Assembly (NCBI GenBank): GCA_963738025.1
Contig: CAVTWA010000017.1
Coordinates: forward strand, 61,321 to 125,320
Source: 20CM-2-55-15 sp963738025
Lineage (GTDB): Bacteria; Acidobacteriota; Terriglobia; 20CM-2-55-15
Reading direction: 5' to 3'
DNA: 64,000 nucleotides
Part shown: positions 55,465 through 63,556 of the stretch, one piece after another
Layout of the letters: each line of letters opens with the position of its first letter
Position numbering within the stretch: the first letter of the stretch is position 1
The notes under the pieces: model-generated
Database searches by the model: none
Seen by the model: only the letters and a program-made list of their open reading frames with translations
Told to the model about the DNA's origin: nothing
Position numbers and translations under genes: made by a program

Positions 55465-56124
55465 ATTTGCACCGCCGGTTCCAATTTTCGGAGTTCTCGT
55501 TGATGTTTTCGAGTCTTATTCCCATTTCGCAAAGTCAGAAACGCGGCAGGCCCGGCGGGCCGTCAGAGTACAGCCACGCCTGAAGGGCGTGGAATCTGAT
55601 GGCAGGTGCGATAGAGCCACAGAGTGGCGAAAGACTTTTCACCGAAACTTTCGCCACTCTGTGGCTGGGATCTTTACGGATATTCATACCCACGGCGCAC
55701 GCCGTGGGTGCGCTCTACCGGCCCTCCGGGCCTCAGTTTCGTTACAGCATTTGTGGCGGACCACACTAAAAAAAGCCACAAAAGATCCCCGGGGTCTAAG
55801 ACGGCTTATGTCAGCAGCCCAAAAGCGCGCCGCAATCATCGCTTGCTGACTCAAATGGTCAGAATTTTAAACGGAGGCGCCGTTTATAGGGTGATTTTGC
55901 TGCGCATATGATGTCTTAGGTTCACTTCGAATGGGGGCACAAAAAAGACCTGTGGATCAAGGTGTATGGCTGCCCTCACATTTTCTGACTCGTGTCTGGG
56001 CGACTGCACTCGATTAGCACCGAGTCGGAGTTCCCGGCGCGCCGGTCATCGCGCACTGAAAGTTCTGGCTTTGCAGGTGCCGCGTTTTTTATAAAGTAGT
56101 TGCGAAATATGAAAGAGGGCCTTC
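55465..56124. repeat. Long intergenic region with several palindromes
   Basis: 55556-55742 contains nested hairpins: outer GGCAGGCCCGGCGGGCCG and CCGGCCCTCCGGGCC, then GCCACGCCTGAAGGGCGTGG, then AGCCACAGAGTGGCGAAAG with CTTTCGCCACTCTGTGGCT (exact, 55615-55633 and 55648-55666), and CCCACGGCGCACGCCGTGGG. 55780-56124 shows no gene; the zwf promoter must lie here. Confidence 0.6.
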
Positions 56125-57504
56125 ATGCAGGAGCATTCCGACGCGCTCGTCTTTTTCGGGGCGACAGGCGACTTAGCGCATAAACAGATTTTCCCCGCGC
56201 TTCAGGCGATGATCCGGCATGGGCATCTCGACATGCCGATCATTGGTGTAGCGAAGTCCGGCTGGAACCTCGAACAACTCAAGCAACGGGCGCGGGACAG
56301 CGTCGAAAGTCACGGCGGTCTGGACGCGAGCGCGTTTGCGAAGTTGTCCGGTTTGCTTCAATACATCGATGGCGACTACGAAAACGAAGCGACCTACCAG
56401 CAGTTGCGCCGCTTGCTCGGCAATGCTCAACGGCCGCTGCATTACCTTGCGATCCCGCCAAGCCTGTTTGCCACAGTCGCCGGCGGACTGGCCAAAGCCG
56501 GTTGTACGAGCAATGCCCGTGTCGTGGTCGAGAAGCCGTTCGGGCGGGATCTCGGATCCGCACAGTCACTCAACCTGACGCTTCGCCAGTTTTTCCCGGA
56601 ATCTGCGATATATCGAATCGATCATTTTCTCGGGAAAGAGCCGGTCCAGAACCTTCTTTACTTCCGCTTCGCCAACACCTTCCTCGAGCCGATCTGGAAT
56701 CGCAATTATGTCGATAGTGTACAGATCACGATGGCGGAGAAATTCGGCGTCGAATCGCGCGGCCGCCTCTATGAAGAGCTCGGCGCGATCCGCGACGTCG
56801 TGCAAAACCACCTGCTTCAAGTGCTGGTATTGCTGGCAATGGAGGCACCGGTGAAGCGGGACGCGGAAACACTGCGGGATGAAAAGGTTCGCCTGTTTAA
56901 AGCCATCCGACCACTGACACCGGACGACATCGTCCGGGGACAGTACGCCGGTTACCGCTCCGCCGAAGGTGTCGCGCCCGATTCGAACGTCGAAACATTC
57001 GTAGCTCTCCGGCTCCATATCGAAACGTGGCGCTGGGCAGGAGTGCCGTTTTGCATTCGCGCCGGCAAAGAGCTGGCGGCTACGGCGACGGAGGTCATGG
57101 TTGAATTGAAGCGGCCGCCTCAAGCCGTTTTCGACGGTATCGGGATGAACGGGGCCAATTACCTTCGGTTTCGCCTCAGCCCCGACGTCTTTATTTCGAT
57201 CGGCGCCAAGGTTAAAAAACCGGGCGAAGAAATGGTCGGCGAAGATGCGGAACTCATCGCACACCAGCGCGACGCCGAGGAAATGCTGCCCTATGAACGA
57301 TTGCTCGGAGACGCGATTCGCGGCGACCCCACCCTATTTGCCCGCGAGGACAGCGTCGAAGAAGCGTGGCGTGTCGTCGATCCCATCGAGAGCACGCCGA
57401 CACCGGTTTACAAATACGAACCCAACACGTGGGGGCCTCCCGAAGCCGATGCGATCATTGCGGGAAACGGCGGCTGGCAAAATCCAAAAGAATCGGCGTC
57501 TTAA
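56125..57504 (+). CDS. zwf: Glucose-6-phosphate 1-dehydrogenase
   Basis: First enzyme of the oxidative pentose phosphate (or Entner-Doudoroff) route; makes 6-phosphogluconolactone and NAD(P)H. The N-terminal Rossmann domain has VFFGATGDLAHKQIFPAL; the substrate site is RIDHFLGKEPVQNLLYFRFA with the catalytic His later in IRDVVQNHLLQVL; VVVEKPFGRDL is also conserved. 459 aa is slightly shorter than most but complete. AGAGGG lies before ATG 56125. It stands alone; pgl and gnd are not adjacent. Confidence 0.95.
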   Translation: MQEHSDALVFFGATGDLAHKQIFPALQAMIRHGHLDMPIIGVAKSGWNLEQLKQRARDSVESHGGLDASAFAKLSGLLQYIDGDYENEATYQQLRRLLGNAQRPLHYLAIPPSLFATVAGGLAKAGCTSNARVVVEKPFGRDLGSAQSLNLTLRQFFPESAIYRIDHFLGKEPVQNLLYFRFANTFLEPIWNRNYVDSVQITMAEKFGVESRGRLYEELGAIRDVVQNHLLQVLVLLAMEAPVKRDAETLRDEKVRLFKAIRPLTPDDIVRGQYAGYRSAEGVAPDSNVETFVALRLHIETWRWAGVPFCIRAGKELAATATEVMVELKRPPQAVFDGIGMNGANYLRFRLSPDVFISIGAKVKKPGEEMVGEDAELIAHQRDAEEMLPYERLLGDAIRGDPTLFAREDSVEEAWRVVDPIESTPTPVYKYEPNTWGPPEADAIIAGNGGWQNPKESAS

Positions 57505-57709
57505 ACCAAACTTCGTCGCCGCCTGGCAGGGCCTCAGGGGATACCGCATGCCGGTTGTATCGCTTATCCTTCTGACGCCATGTATGCCTGCATCGGCTTC
57601 AGTTCTGTCAGAATCCTTATCCAGCGCATCGGAGACGCGCATGATTGGGATGGCCGCAAGCGCCAGGAATTCAAGAATAATGCGTTGATCGCTTTGACCG
57701 CCCGCCGTT

Positions 57710-58102
57710 ATGGAGCTCACTATCATCACCACGAATCGAATCGATTTCGAACTGCTGGCCGGAGAGGTCAAAGTGCGCGTGCTGGCGGTCCAGGCCTGAA
57801 TTGGTTCTGGCGAAGACGTGCCGGTCCAGGTAGACCTGATCTGGGTGTCCACATCTGCACTGTCGCAGCATGAAAACTTTGAACGCTGTCATCTGGATCT
57901 GAGCGTCTTACGCGCTCTTGCCCACGCGCTTCACGGACGCCTCCAGGCTGCCCGCTGTGCCAATGTGATTGAGACGGGGGTCGAGCATAACAGTGCCTGG
58001 TTAATTCTTTTCTGTCATGATCAGAGGATTATGAAATGGGAATACTTGGTCGTGGTCAGAGAAAATGCAGGCTTCTATGGCGGAACACTGGCGCTGAGTT
58101 AA
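57710..58102 (+). pseudogene. Unassigned ORF interrupted by an in-frame TGA
   Basis: ATG 57710 opens MELTIITTNRIDFELLAGEV, which ends with TGA at 57797. The same frame then stays open to 58102 (IGSGEDVPVQVDLIWVSTSA ... CHLDLSVLRALAHALHGRL). A CGA-to-TGA change would explain the interruption. I do not recognise a family. The final 23 codons (MKWEYLVVVRENAGFYGG...) recall DUF4177-like starts, but this is weak. It may be chance. Confidence 0.25.
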
Positions 58103-58146
58103 TCTTCTCCGTCCTTGAGTTTCTACACCTACACAGCGCCCATTAA

Positions 58147-58347
58147 TCATCGGTTCTCCGCCTCCGCGGCCGCGATCTGAAACAGCTCATCGATAAACTC
58201 TTCCCGGTCTTTGTCCCGTCTCTGCCGGGGTAGTCGCAGGCCCCGCTCAAGAAGGCGCGTTAGTCTGGCGGTCCCTTGAAGCACCTGATCAATACCCGCC
58301 TCTAGCACCTTTCTCGCGAAATCCTGATCTTCCTGTCCTCCGGTCAT
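58147..58347 (-). CDS. Small charged protein of unknown function
   Basis: 66 aa, helical and highly charged (DQDFARKVLEAGIDQVLQGT; LRLPRQRRDKDREEFIDELF). The ribosome binding site AGGAGG lies 4 bases before ATG 58347, which is the main reason to call it. No family is recognised. It is divergent from the TIR-PBP gene 377 bases away and could belong to that locus, for example as a small regulator, but nothing proves this. Confidence 0.5.
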   Translation of the reverse strand: MTGGQEDQDFARKVLEAGIDQVLQGTARLTRLLERGLRLPRQRRDKDREEFIDELFQIAAAEAENR

Positions 58348-58723
58348 CGTTCCTCCTGTTTTCGCCTTACTGGCGGGCGCAGTCTATAGCGCGCTGGCAT
58401 TGGGCAAAGCAACAAATAAAACGGCTGAAATCCATGCGGAGCTTGGCTTTCAGCCGAACTGATTCCAACTATTGTAAGGTATTTACTTCGTGCGGCCGGG
58501 GCAATTCAGAACGTGCGGCGGATGTGAACGCCACTTTGAATCCGCGCAAACGACGGTTTTACCACCTTGTTCAGTTCGCAGCTGTTTTCAGGCGCCAAAT
58601 GTGCAGGCATCGGCATAAGCCCTGAGGCCGTCAGCATTTTGCAGTTGCCTGCTTAGCTGGTCGCGCTGCCCGTCCGTGCCTGACCTGCTTGCACGGACCC
58701 GTTTGCGGGCGCACACTGCAAAC
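58348..58723. other. Intergenic region with a hairpin upstream of the TIR-PBP gene
   Basis: CGGCTGAAA (58422-58430) and TTTCAGCCG (58448-58456) form a 9-bp stem with a 17-base loop. No T-run follows. The TIR-PBP promoter or operator should lie in this region. No gene is recognised; the GTG-initiated extension at 58676 of the TIR frame overlaps its right end. Confidence 0.4.
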
Positions 58724-60094
58724 ATGGGGTCGAAGGTGTCGGTGTTCATCGGGTCGTCGATGAACGGCAAACCCGTCGTCGAGAAGCTGCTCGCCTGGTT
58801 CACCGAGCACGCGGGCGAGCTGGCGGTGACGCCATGGTTCGACGGGACAACGTTCGAGCCCAACAGGGGCATCCTTGAGTCACTAATCAGGGCGCTGCGC
58901 GTGCACGACTTCGCGATCCTCATTGCGACAGCCGACGATCTCGCGAACGTCCGTGGCCAGAACATCATCCAGGCGCGCGACAACGTCGTCTTCGAGTTTG
59001 GCCTCTTCATGGGGAAGCTTGGTCGCGCGCGGGTGTTCCTGGCGCACGCCGACACGATGATTGGACCCAGCGACCTGACCGGGGTCATCACCGTCTCGTT
59101 CAAGGAGAGCGACGTGATCAGGGGCGATCCAGCCGCGATCAGCGAGCTGGGCAACGCGCTGGCCAATGCGATCGAGAAGGCCAACGACGAGGACGGCGGG
59201 TTCTTCGTGCTGTTCCCGTCGCTACGCAACGACCCCTTCTACCTGGACCTCCTTTCGGGGATCGCCTCCTCCTCGGCGGAAACGCGCGACGTGACGTTCC
59301 TGGTCCCGAAGGAAGCTTACAGCGGTGAGCAGTTCCTGGACCGTCTCGATGAGCTCGCGAGCAAGCAGCGGGGGTTCAAAGGTGGCCTGATCGCGCCCAC
59401 GCTCGCCGGGATCAACTCCGAGGAGGTCCGTGCGCGGATCGCCCGCTTCAGGATCCCGATCGTGATCGTCGACTTGAACCCGTTCGAGGACGGCAATCTC
59501 CCGGACAAGGTCTACTACGTCGGTGTCGACAACTACGAGGGCGGCAAGCTGGCGGCCCGCGCCGTGCACGCCGCGCTCGCCGGTGCGCAAGCGCCGCGCG
59601 TGCTGATCCTTGCCAACCAGGACGACCAGCCAAAGCGGCATGCTGGCTTCATCGATGGCCTCGGCAGCGGCTACGAGACCCACGTCGAGTTCTGTGCCTT
59701 CAGTGCGCAGGCCGGACGCGATGCAACCATCGACGCCTTCCGGCTCTACGCTACCACTTCGAGGCCATTCCACGCGATCTTCGCGGTCAGCGACGAGATC
59801 GCGCTCGGCGCCGTCGACGCGCTCTCGGCGCTCTCGGGCGACCCGGCCAGCCGCGACGTGATCGTCGTCGGGTTCGACGGGATCCCGGCCGTCCGCACCC
59901 TCATCAATCTCCGGATCAGCCCGCTACGGAACACAGTCGTGCAGGATGCCTACAGGATCGGCGAGACGGCGAAGAGCACGCTGCGGCGTATGGTCGACGG
60001 GCGCCTGCCGGCCGGCACCAGCCGCAAGCAGCTCGTGCGCCTCCGGCTGTACCTCGACCCGGACTCCGCGTCAGCGCGCGCTACCGGCGGCTAA
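58724..60094 (+). CDS. TIR-like (PF10137-type) domain fused to a sugar-binding-protein (PBP-I) fold
   Basis: Residues about 3-145 are a predicted nucleotide-binding TIR-like domain: KVSVFIGSSMNGKPVVEKLL, VTPWFDGTTFEPNRGILESL, HDFAILIATADD, RDNVVFEFGLFMGKLGRARV; the Glu of FEFGLF is the expected NAD-cleaving residue. Residues about 158-440 are a PBP-I fold as in ribose-binding and LacI-type proteins (GGLIAPTLAGINSEEV, VGVDNYEGGKLAARAV, HAIFAVSDEIALGAVDAL, VIVVGFDGIPAVRTL). No signal peptide, so it acts in the cytoplasm. A reasonable inference is that ligand binding triggers the TIR NADase. Two sampled 60-base lines are 41/60 GC, against 28/60 in the next gene. Start ATG 58724; GTG 58676 possible. 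Confidence 0.85.
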   Translation: MGSKVSVFIGSSMNGKPVVEKLLAWFTEHAGELAVTPWFDGTTFEPNRGILESLIRALRVHDFAILIATADDLANVRGQNIIQARDNVVFEFGLFMGKLGRARVFLAHADTMIGPSDLTGVITVSFKESDVIRGDPAAISELGNALANAIEKANDEDGGFFVLFPSLRNDPFYLDLLSGIASSSAETRDVTFLVPKEAYSGEQFLDRLDELASKQRGFKGGLIAPTLAGINSEEVRARIARFRIPIVIVDLNPFEDGNLPDKVYYVGVDNYEGGKLAARAVHAALAGAQAPRVLILANQDDQPKRHAGFIDGLGSGYETHVEFCAFSAQAGRDATIDAFRLYATTSRPFHAIFAVSDEIALGAVDALSALSGDPASRDVIVVGFDGIPAVRTLINLRISPLRNTVVQDAYRIGETAKSTLRRMVDGRLPAGTSRKQLVRLRLYLDPDSASARATGG

Positions 60095-60438
60095 CGGAAG
60101 GGTTCCGATTTTGTCGCCACAAAAAAGAATAGCTTGCGAGGACGATTCTAGCTTAACCGGTTTCTCACTCACTCTTCCCGCCAGTTGTCTTTGAGCAATC
60201 TTCATTTCAACAATATCGATGCGAAACAGCATTCTCCGCTATAACGGAGCGACGGGCGCTTTCATAGATTCCTTTGTAACGCCAGGAAGTGACGGTTTAG
60301 CCGTCTGGAGTGCAGGCAAAATAAACTTCGATCGCCTATACTTAACGGCGTCATGTGACCGGAGTGGAACTCGCTACGAGCTTAACCGGAAGTATCGATT
60401 GCCCGTGAAAATTGTCAACTCTCTTCAGTGGAGGAACT
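60095..60438 (+). pseudogene. Intergenic region with an NHL/beta-propeller repeat remnant
   Basis: From 60219, MRNSILRYNGATGAFIDSFV and TPGSDGL match one blade of the NSVLRYNGTTGAF...FVPAGSGGL propeller repeats of secreted PEP-CTERM-like proteins; the rest of such a gene is absent. Then AAAATAAACTTCGATCGCCT (60320-60339) nearly repeats AAAATCAACTTCGATCGGCT (60519-60538) in the next gene. The stretch 60095-60200 shows nothing recognised. Confidence 0.45.
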
Positions 60439-61785
60439 ATGCCACGCCCGATCTGCTTCATGATCATGCCGTACTCGGTAAAGGCCACTGGAACCGCGGT
60501 CGGCAGTGGAGCCCCTGACAAAATCAACTTCGATCGGCTATGGGATGCGGCTCTGCGCCCAGCCATCGACAAGGCCGGATATGAACCGGTGCGCGCCAAC
60601 GAAGATATCGGTGCACTGATCATAACGGAGATGATCGAACGTCTCGCGATTTCGGACTTAGTGCTGGCAGATGTCTCGATCCCGAATGGAAACGTTTACT
60701 ACGAATTGGGGATCCGCCATGCCGCGCAGCGCCAAGGCTGCATCCTCACCGCCGCAACGTGGGCGAAGCCGCTGTTCGACATCGATCAGATGCGGCAGAT
60801 CCGATATCCGCTGCCCGCCGAAGTCGTTTCGGACGACACAGCGCAGAATATTTTCAACATCGTCCATGCCGCCATACCTGTCATGGCTCCGGGCGACTCG
60901 CCGTTCTACCAGGTCTTTCCTCAATACCCGAAGTACGACGAAACCCATGCTACTGCTTTCAAGAAGACGATCGAAGAACTCTCCCAATTCCAGGGCGAAA
61001 TCGTCGCGGCACGATCGGCGTCTGGTGATGCACGGACTGCCCGCGCAATCGAACTCCGAAAACGCTACTACTCCGGGGGGCCGGTCCAGAAAGCTGTTGC
61101 CATCGAGCTGCTCTACCTACTACGCGACTGCACCGACTGGAAGACGGCCTTGGATTTCCTCGACTCGCTGCCCGAGGACTTGAAAAACACACCATTGGTG
61201 AAGGAGCAACGCGCCCTCGCCGTCTCGAAAGCCGGAGACCACGATACTGCAATCGGAGCGCTACGGTCATTGATCTCCACGACCGGAGATTCTTCCGAAC
61301 GCCGTGGTCTTCTCGGCGGACGTTATAAGAAGAAGTGGTCCGTTGGAAGAGACTCTGCCGACCTTGATCGAGCCATCGCCGAATACGAAGCCGGCATGAA
61401 ACTGGACCTCAACGACTACTACCCGTCTTCAAATCTGGCACGTCTTTACCGCACCCGAAAACGCCGCGGCGACGATATCAAGGCCCAGATTTCGGCGGCC
61501 ATTACCCAAACGGCCTGCGAACGAGCTAAAGCACGAAACGCTGCCGATGAGTGGCTGAATCCCACGCTGCTCGGGTCCGCTTTCGATACTGGTGACGTCG
61601 ATACGGCCGATGAACTCGCCAATCAGGTCGTCGCCGAAGGTCCTGCTGCATGGAAGCTGGACGTGACTCTGAGCGACTGCAGAACTTCGTCTGAACTTCA
61701 CGAAGAGCCGCGCAAAAGCGAGCTGATCGAGATCGTGACTCGACTGGAAAAACTGCTGCCTAAGCCGATGGCCGCAAATCCGTAA
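60439..61785 (+). CDS. Deoxyribosyltransferase/TIR-like domain plus TRAFs-binding-type TPR protein
   Basis: Residues about 1-145 are a Rossmann-like domain related to nucleoside 2-deoxyribosyltransferases and TIR: PICFMIMPYSVK, FDRLWDAALRPAIDKAGYEP, IITEMIERLAISDLVLADVS and NVYYELGIRHAAQR with the candidate catalytic Glu. Residues about 150-440 are helical TPR of the kind found in the TRAFs-binding region of MAP3K5/ASK1 (DUF4071-like): KRYYSGGPVQKAVAIELLYL, LGGRYKKKWS, DLNDYYPSSNLARLYRTRKR. Bacterial ASK-like proteins of this layout have been linked to immunity. The ribosome binding site GAGGAA precedes ATG 60439. It follows the TIR-PBP gene on the same strand. Confidence 0.82.
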   Translation: MPRPICFMIMPYSVKATGTAVGSGAPDKINFDRLWDAALRPAIDKAGYEPVRANEDIGALIITEMIERLAISDLVLADVSIPNGNVYYELGIRHAAQRQGCILTAATWAKPLFDIDQMRQIRYPLPAEVVSDDTAQNIFNIVHAAIPVMAPGDSPFYQVFPQYPKYDETHATAFKKTIEELSQFQGEIVAARSASGDARTARAIELRKRYYSGGPVQKAVAIELLYLLRDCTDWKTALDFLDSLPEDLKNTPLVKEQRALAVSKAGDHDTAIGALRSLISTTGDSSERRGLLGGRYKKKWSVGRDSADLDRAIAEYEAGMKLDLNDYYPSSNLARLYRTRKRRGDDIKAQISAAITQTACERAKARNAADEWLNPTLLGSAFDTGDVDTADELANQVVAEGPAAWKLDVTLSDCRTSSELHEEPRKSELIEIVTRLEKLLPKPMAANP

Positions 61786-62018
61786 CGCCGGGTGCAGCAA
61801 CCTGTCGTCCTTCGTTGAGTTTTGTCACACTGTAAAAAAGGACGCCACAAGACAAATCAGTGCATTTCCAGGTTTTGTTGCAGCAACTCCTTTTTTAATG
61901 GTGTGACAAAACCCATCGGCTCCATCTCGTCATGTCCAGCGTGTTGACAACAGTTGGCTGTTACATCAAAATGCCAGCCGCACTCACCGAGAAAAGCTAA
62001 TAATGCCGGAGGGAACAC
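61786..62018. repeat. Imperfect 25-bp inverted repeat between the TPR and membrane protein genes
   Basis: GTTTTGTCACACTGTAAAAA-AGGA (61819-61842) is mirrored by TCCTTTTTTAATGGTGTGACAAAAC (61888-61912), 22 of about 25 positions pairing, with a 45-base spacer. This could be a MITE-like element with inverted ends, a structured RNA or two operators. No target-site duplication is evident. Confidence 0.6.
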
Positions 62019-62993
62019 GTGTTCGGATCAATGATCCTCGAGGTCACCGTTGGTGTCGTATTCGTTTATCTGTTGATGAGTTTGATGTGCTCCGCCCTTG
62101 CTGAAGGCGTTGAAGCTTTTCTGAAGAAACGCGCCTCGGATCTGTATCGAGGCTTAATCGAGATGTTTGGGGATCCCTCTGGAAGCGGTTTGGTGCAAGA
62201 GATCTATGATCACGCCTTGTTGTCAGGACTCTATAAAGGAACATATGCAGCAGGTGTCACCAACAACCTTCCGTCGTACATTCCATCGCGTGTGTTTGCT
62301 TTAGCCCTGCTCGACATCGCCACGCCTAAGCAAGCCGCCGCCGTGCGTCCGGCCGGGAGCGGAGGTGCTGGAACGGCAACGGCGCCTGCAATGGCAGCGA
62401 CTTCTTTGCACGATACGATTGCGAAGCTCGAAAACGAACGCCTGCGACAAATCTTGTTGCCGTTGATCGACAGTGCCGGGAATGACTATGCGCGTTCGTT
62501 AGAAGCCATTGAAAACTGGTACAACGCTTCGATGGAGCGCGTCGGTGGATGGTATAAACGACGGGCTCAGTTGATTCTCTTCGGTCTAGGTATTGCCCTT
62601 GCTGCAGCTATTAATGCAGACACGATTGCGATCATTCGTGTGCTGTCGAGAGATCCGGTGGCGCGAACGACATTGGTCCAAGCCGCGCAAACGTACACTC
62701 AGGAGACTCAGAAAAACAAGGACGCTTCTACTTCTACGCAGCCTGATCCGAAGGCCGTCTTCGACAGCAGCATCGCCAATATCGAAAGGCTCGGATTGCC
62801 TCTCGGATGGGATCGTAATAATGCCCAGCTGGTACCTCAGGACGGTGGTTCCTGGTTCCTCAAAGTGCTGGGGTGGTTTCTGACTGCCGTGGCTGTTTCG
62901 CTGGGAGCGCCATTTTGGTTTGACCTTCTCAATCGGTTCATTTCGTTGCGTGCGAGCGTCAAACCTAATCAGGAGAAGCTCGCGAAAGCGTAG
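62019..62993 (+). CDS. Multi-pass membrane protein of unknown function
   Basis: 324 aa. An N-terminal membrane helix (EVTVGVVFVYLLMSLMCSAL) is followed by a soluble part (LKKRASDLYRGLIEMFGD) and an Ala/Gly-rich linker (about residues 108-125). A middle helix is ILFGLGIALAAAINADTIAI and a last one FLKVLGWFLTAVAVSLGAPF. The pattern AAAINADTIAIIRVLSRDP is shared with a widespread family of uncharacterised membrane proteins. The start is GTG 62019, with GGAGG upstream. It could be a membrane partner for the two upstream TIR-like proteins; this is inferred only from position. Confidence 0.6.
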   Translation: MFGSMILEVTVGVVFVYLLMSLMCSALAEGVEAFLKKRASDLYRGLIEMFGDPSGSGLVQEIYDHALLSGLYKGTYAAGVTNNLPSYIPSRVFALALLDIATPKQAAAVRPAGSGGAGTATAPAMAATSLHDTIAKLENERLRQILLPLIDSAGNDYARSLEAIENWYNASMERVGGWYKRRAQLILFGLGIALAAAINADTIAIIRVLSRDPVARTTLVQAAQTYTQETQKNKDASTSTQPDPKAVFDSSIANIERLGLPLGWDRNNAQLVPQDGGSWFLKVLGWFLTAVAVSLGAPFWFDLLNRFISLRASVKPNQEKLAKA

Positions 62994-63064
62994 GCGGGCC
63001 ATTAGAAACACGTATTTATGTGTGCCTGACAGTCTACCCGTACGGTCCAAAAACTATAATCATG

Positions 63065-63184
63065 CGCCTGCCGGTAGTAGTAGTTCAGCATTCCTCCAAG
63101 TCGACGACGGACCTGCACCGTTCCAGTTCTTTCAGCCGTAGACTCTGCTGCCGTCAGGAGCCGGTTATGGAGTCCCTCGTTATG
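63065..63184 (-). mobile_element. C-terminal remnant of an integrase-type transposase
   Basis: The stretch NEGLHNRLLTAAESTAERTG and VQVRRRLGGMLNYYYRQA matches the end of an rve-type transposase whose tail usually reads GLxNRL...RLGGMLxYYYR. The catalytic core is not present upstream. It is a fragment with no start codon. Confidence 0.6.
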
Positions 63185-63237
63185 TACACAAAAATCCGAT
63201 TTGCTGGGCTTTGAACGAGAGCATGGCGAATTCTCGC

Positions 63238-63456
63238 TCAGGCCGCAGTCGGCATTTGGTCTAAGCCTCGACAGTGCGTCTGCCATCGATAAGATTTGAA
63301 ATCCAAACCTTTAGTCTCAGGTGTTTCGATCGGCGTTGCCCCGTTCAGGGCGGCATGGGTGCGATGGTTGTTGTAATAGCTCTTGAACGCGCTTAGCTTC
63401 AAGTCCAAATCCCGTTTGGTCAAAAATCTCGAAGCACATTGAAAAGCTTTGGTTTC
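63238..63456 (-). mobile_element. C-terminal fragment of an IS transposase (rve integrase type)
   Basis: DLDLKLSAFKSYYNNHRTHA, ALNGATPIETPETKGLDFKS and YRWQTHCRGLDQMPTAA are the normal end of an IS3/IS481-like transposase, read on the minus strand with its stop at 63238. The DDE core expected upstream is not visible in any clean frame. The N-terminal half of the same family is found at 63557-64000 on the other strand. Confidence 0.7.
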
Positions 63457-63556
63457 CGAACTCATCATTTCCTCGCACTGCTTTTCTTCTGAACCTGTCC
63501 CTGGCGAATTCCAAATTAGGCTGAAATCCAATGGTTTAAGCGCTGTTAAAATCTGA

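Noticed and set aside
57334..57852. 172-codon minus-strand frame overlapping the zwf end
   Set aside because: No domain, no ribosome binding site, antisense to zwf over half its length.
58676..58724. Longer N-terminus of the TIR-PBP protein as a signal peptide
   Set aside because: The 16 residues (PDLLARTRLRAHTAN) are charged, with no hydrophobic core, so the PBP-I part is not exported this way.
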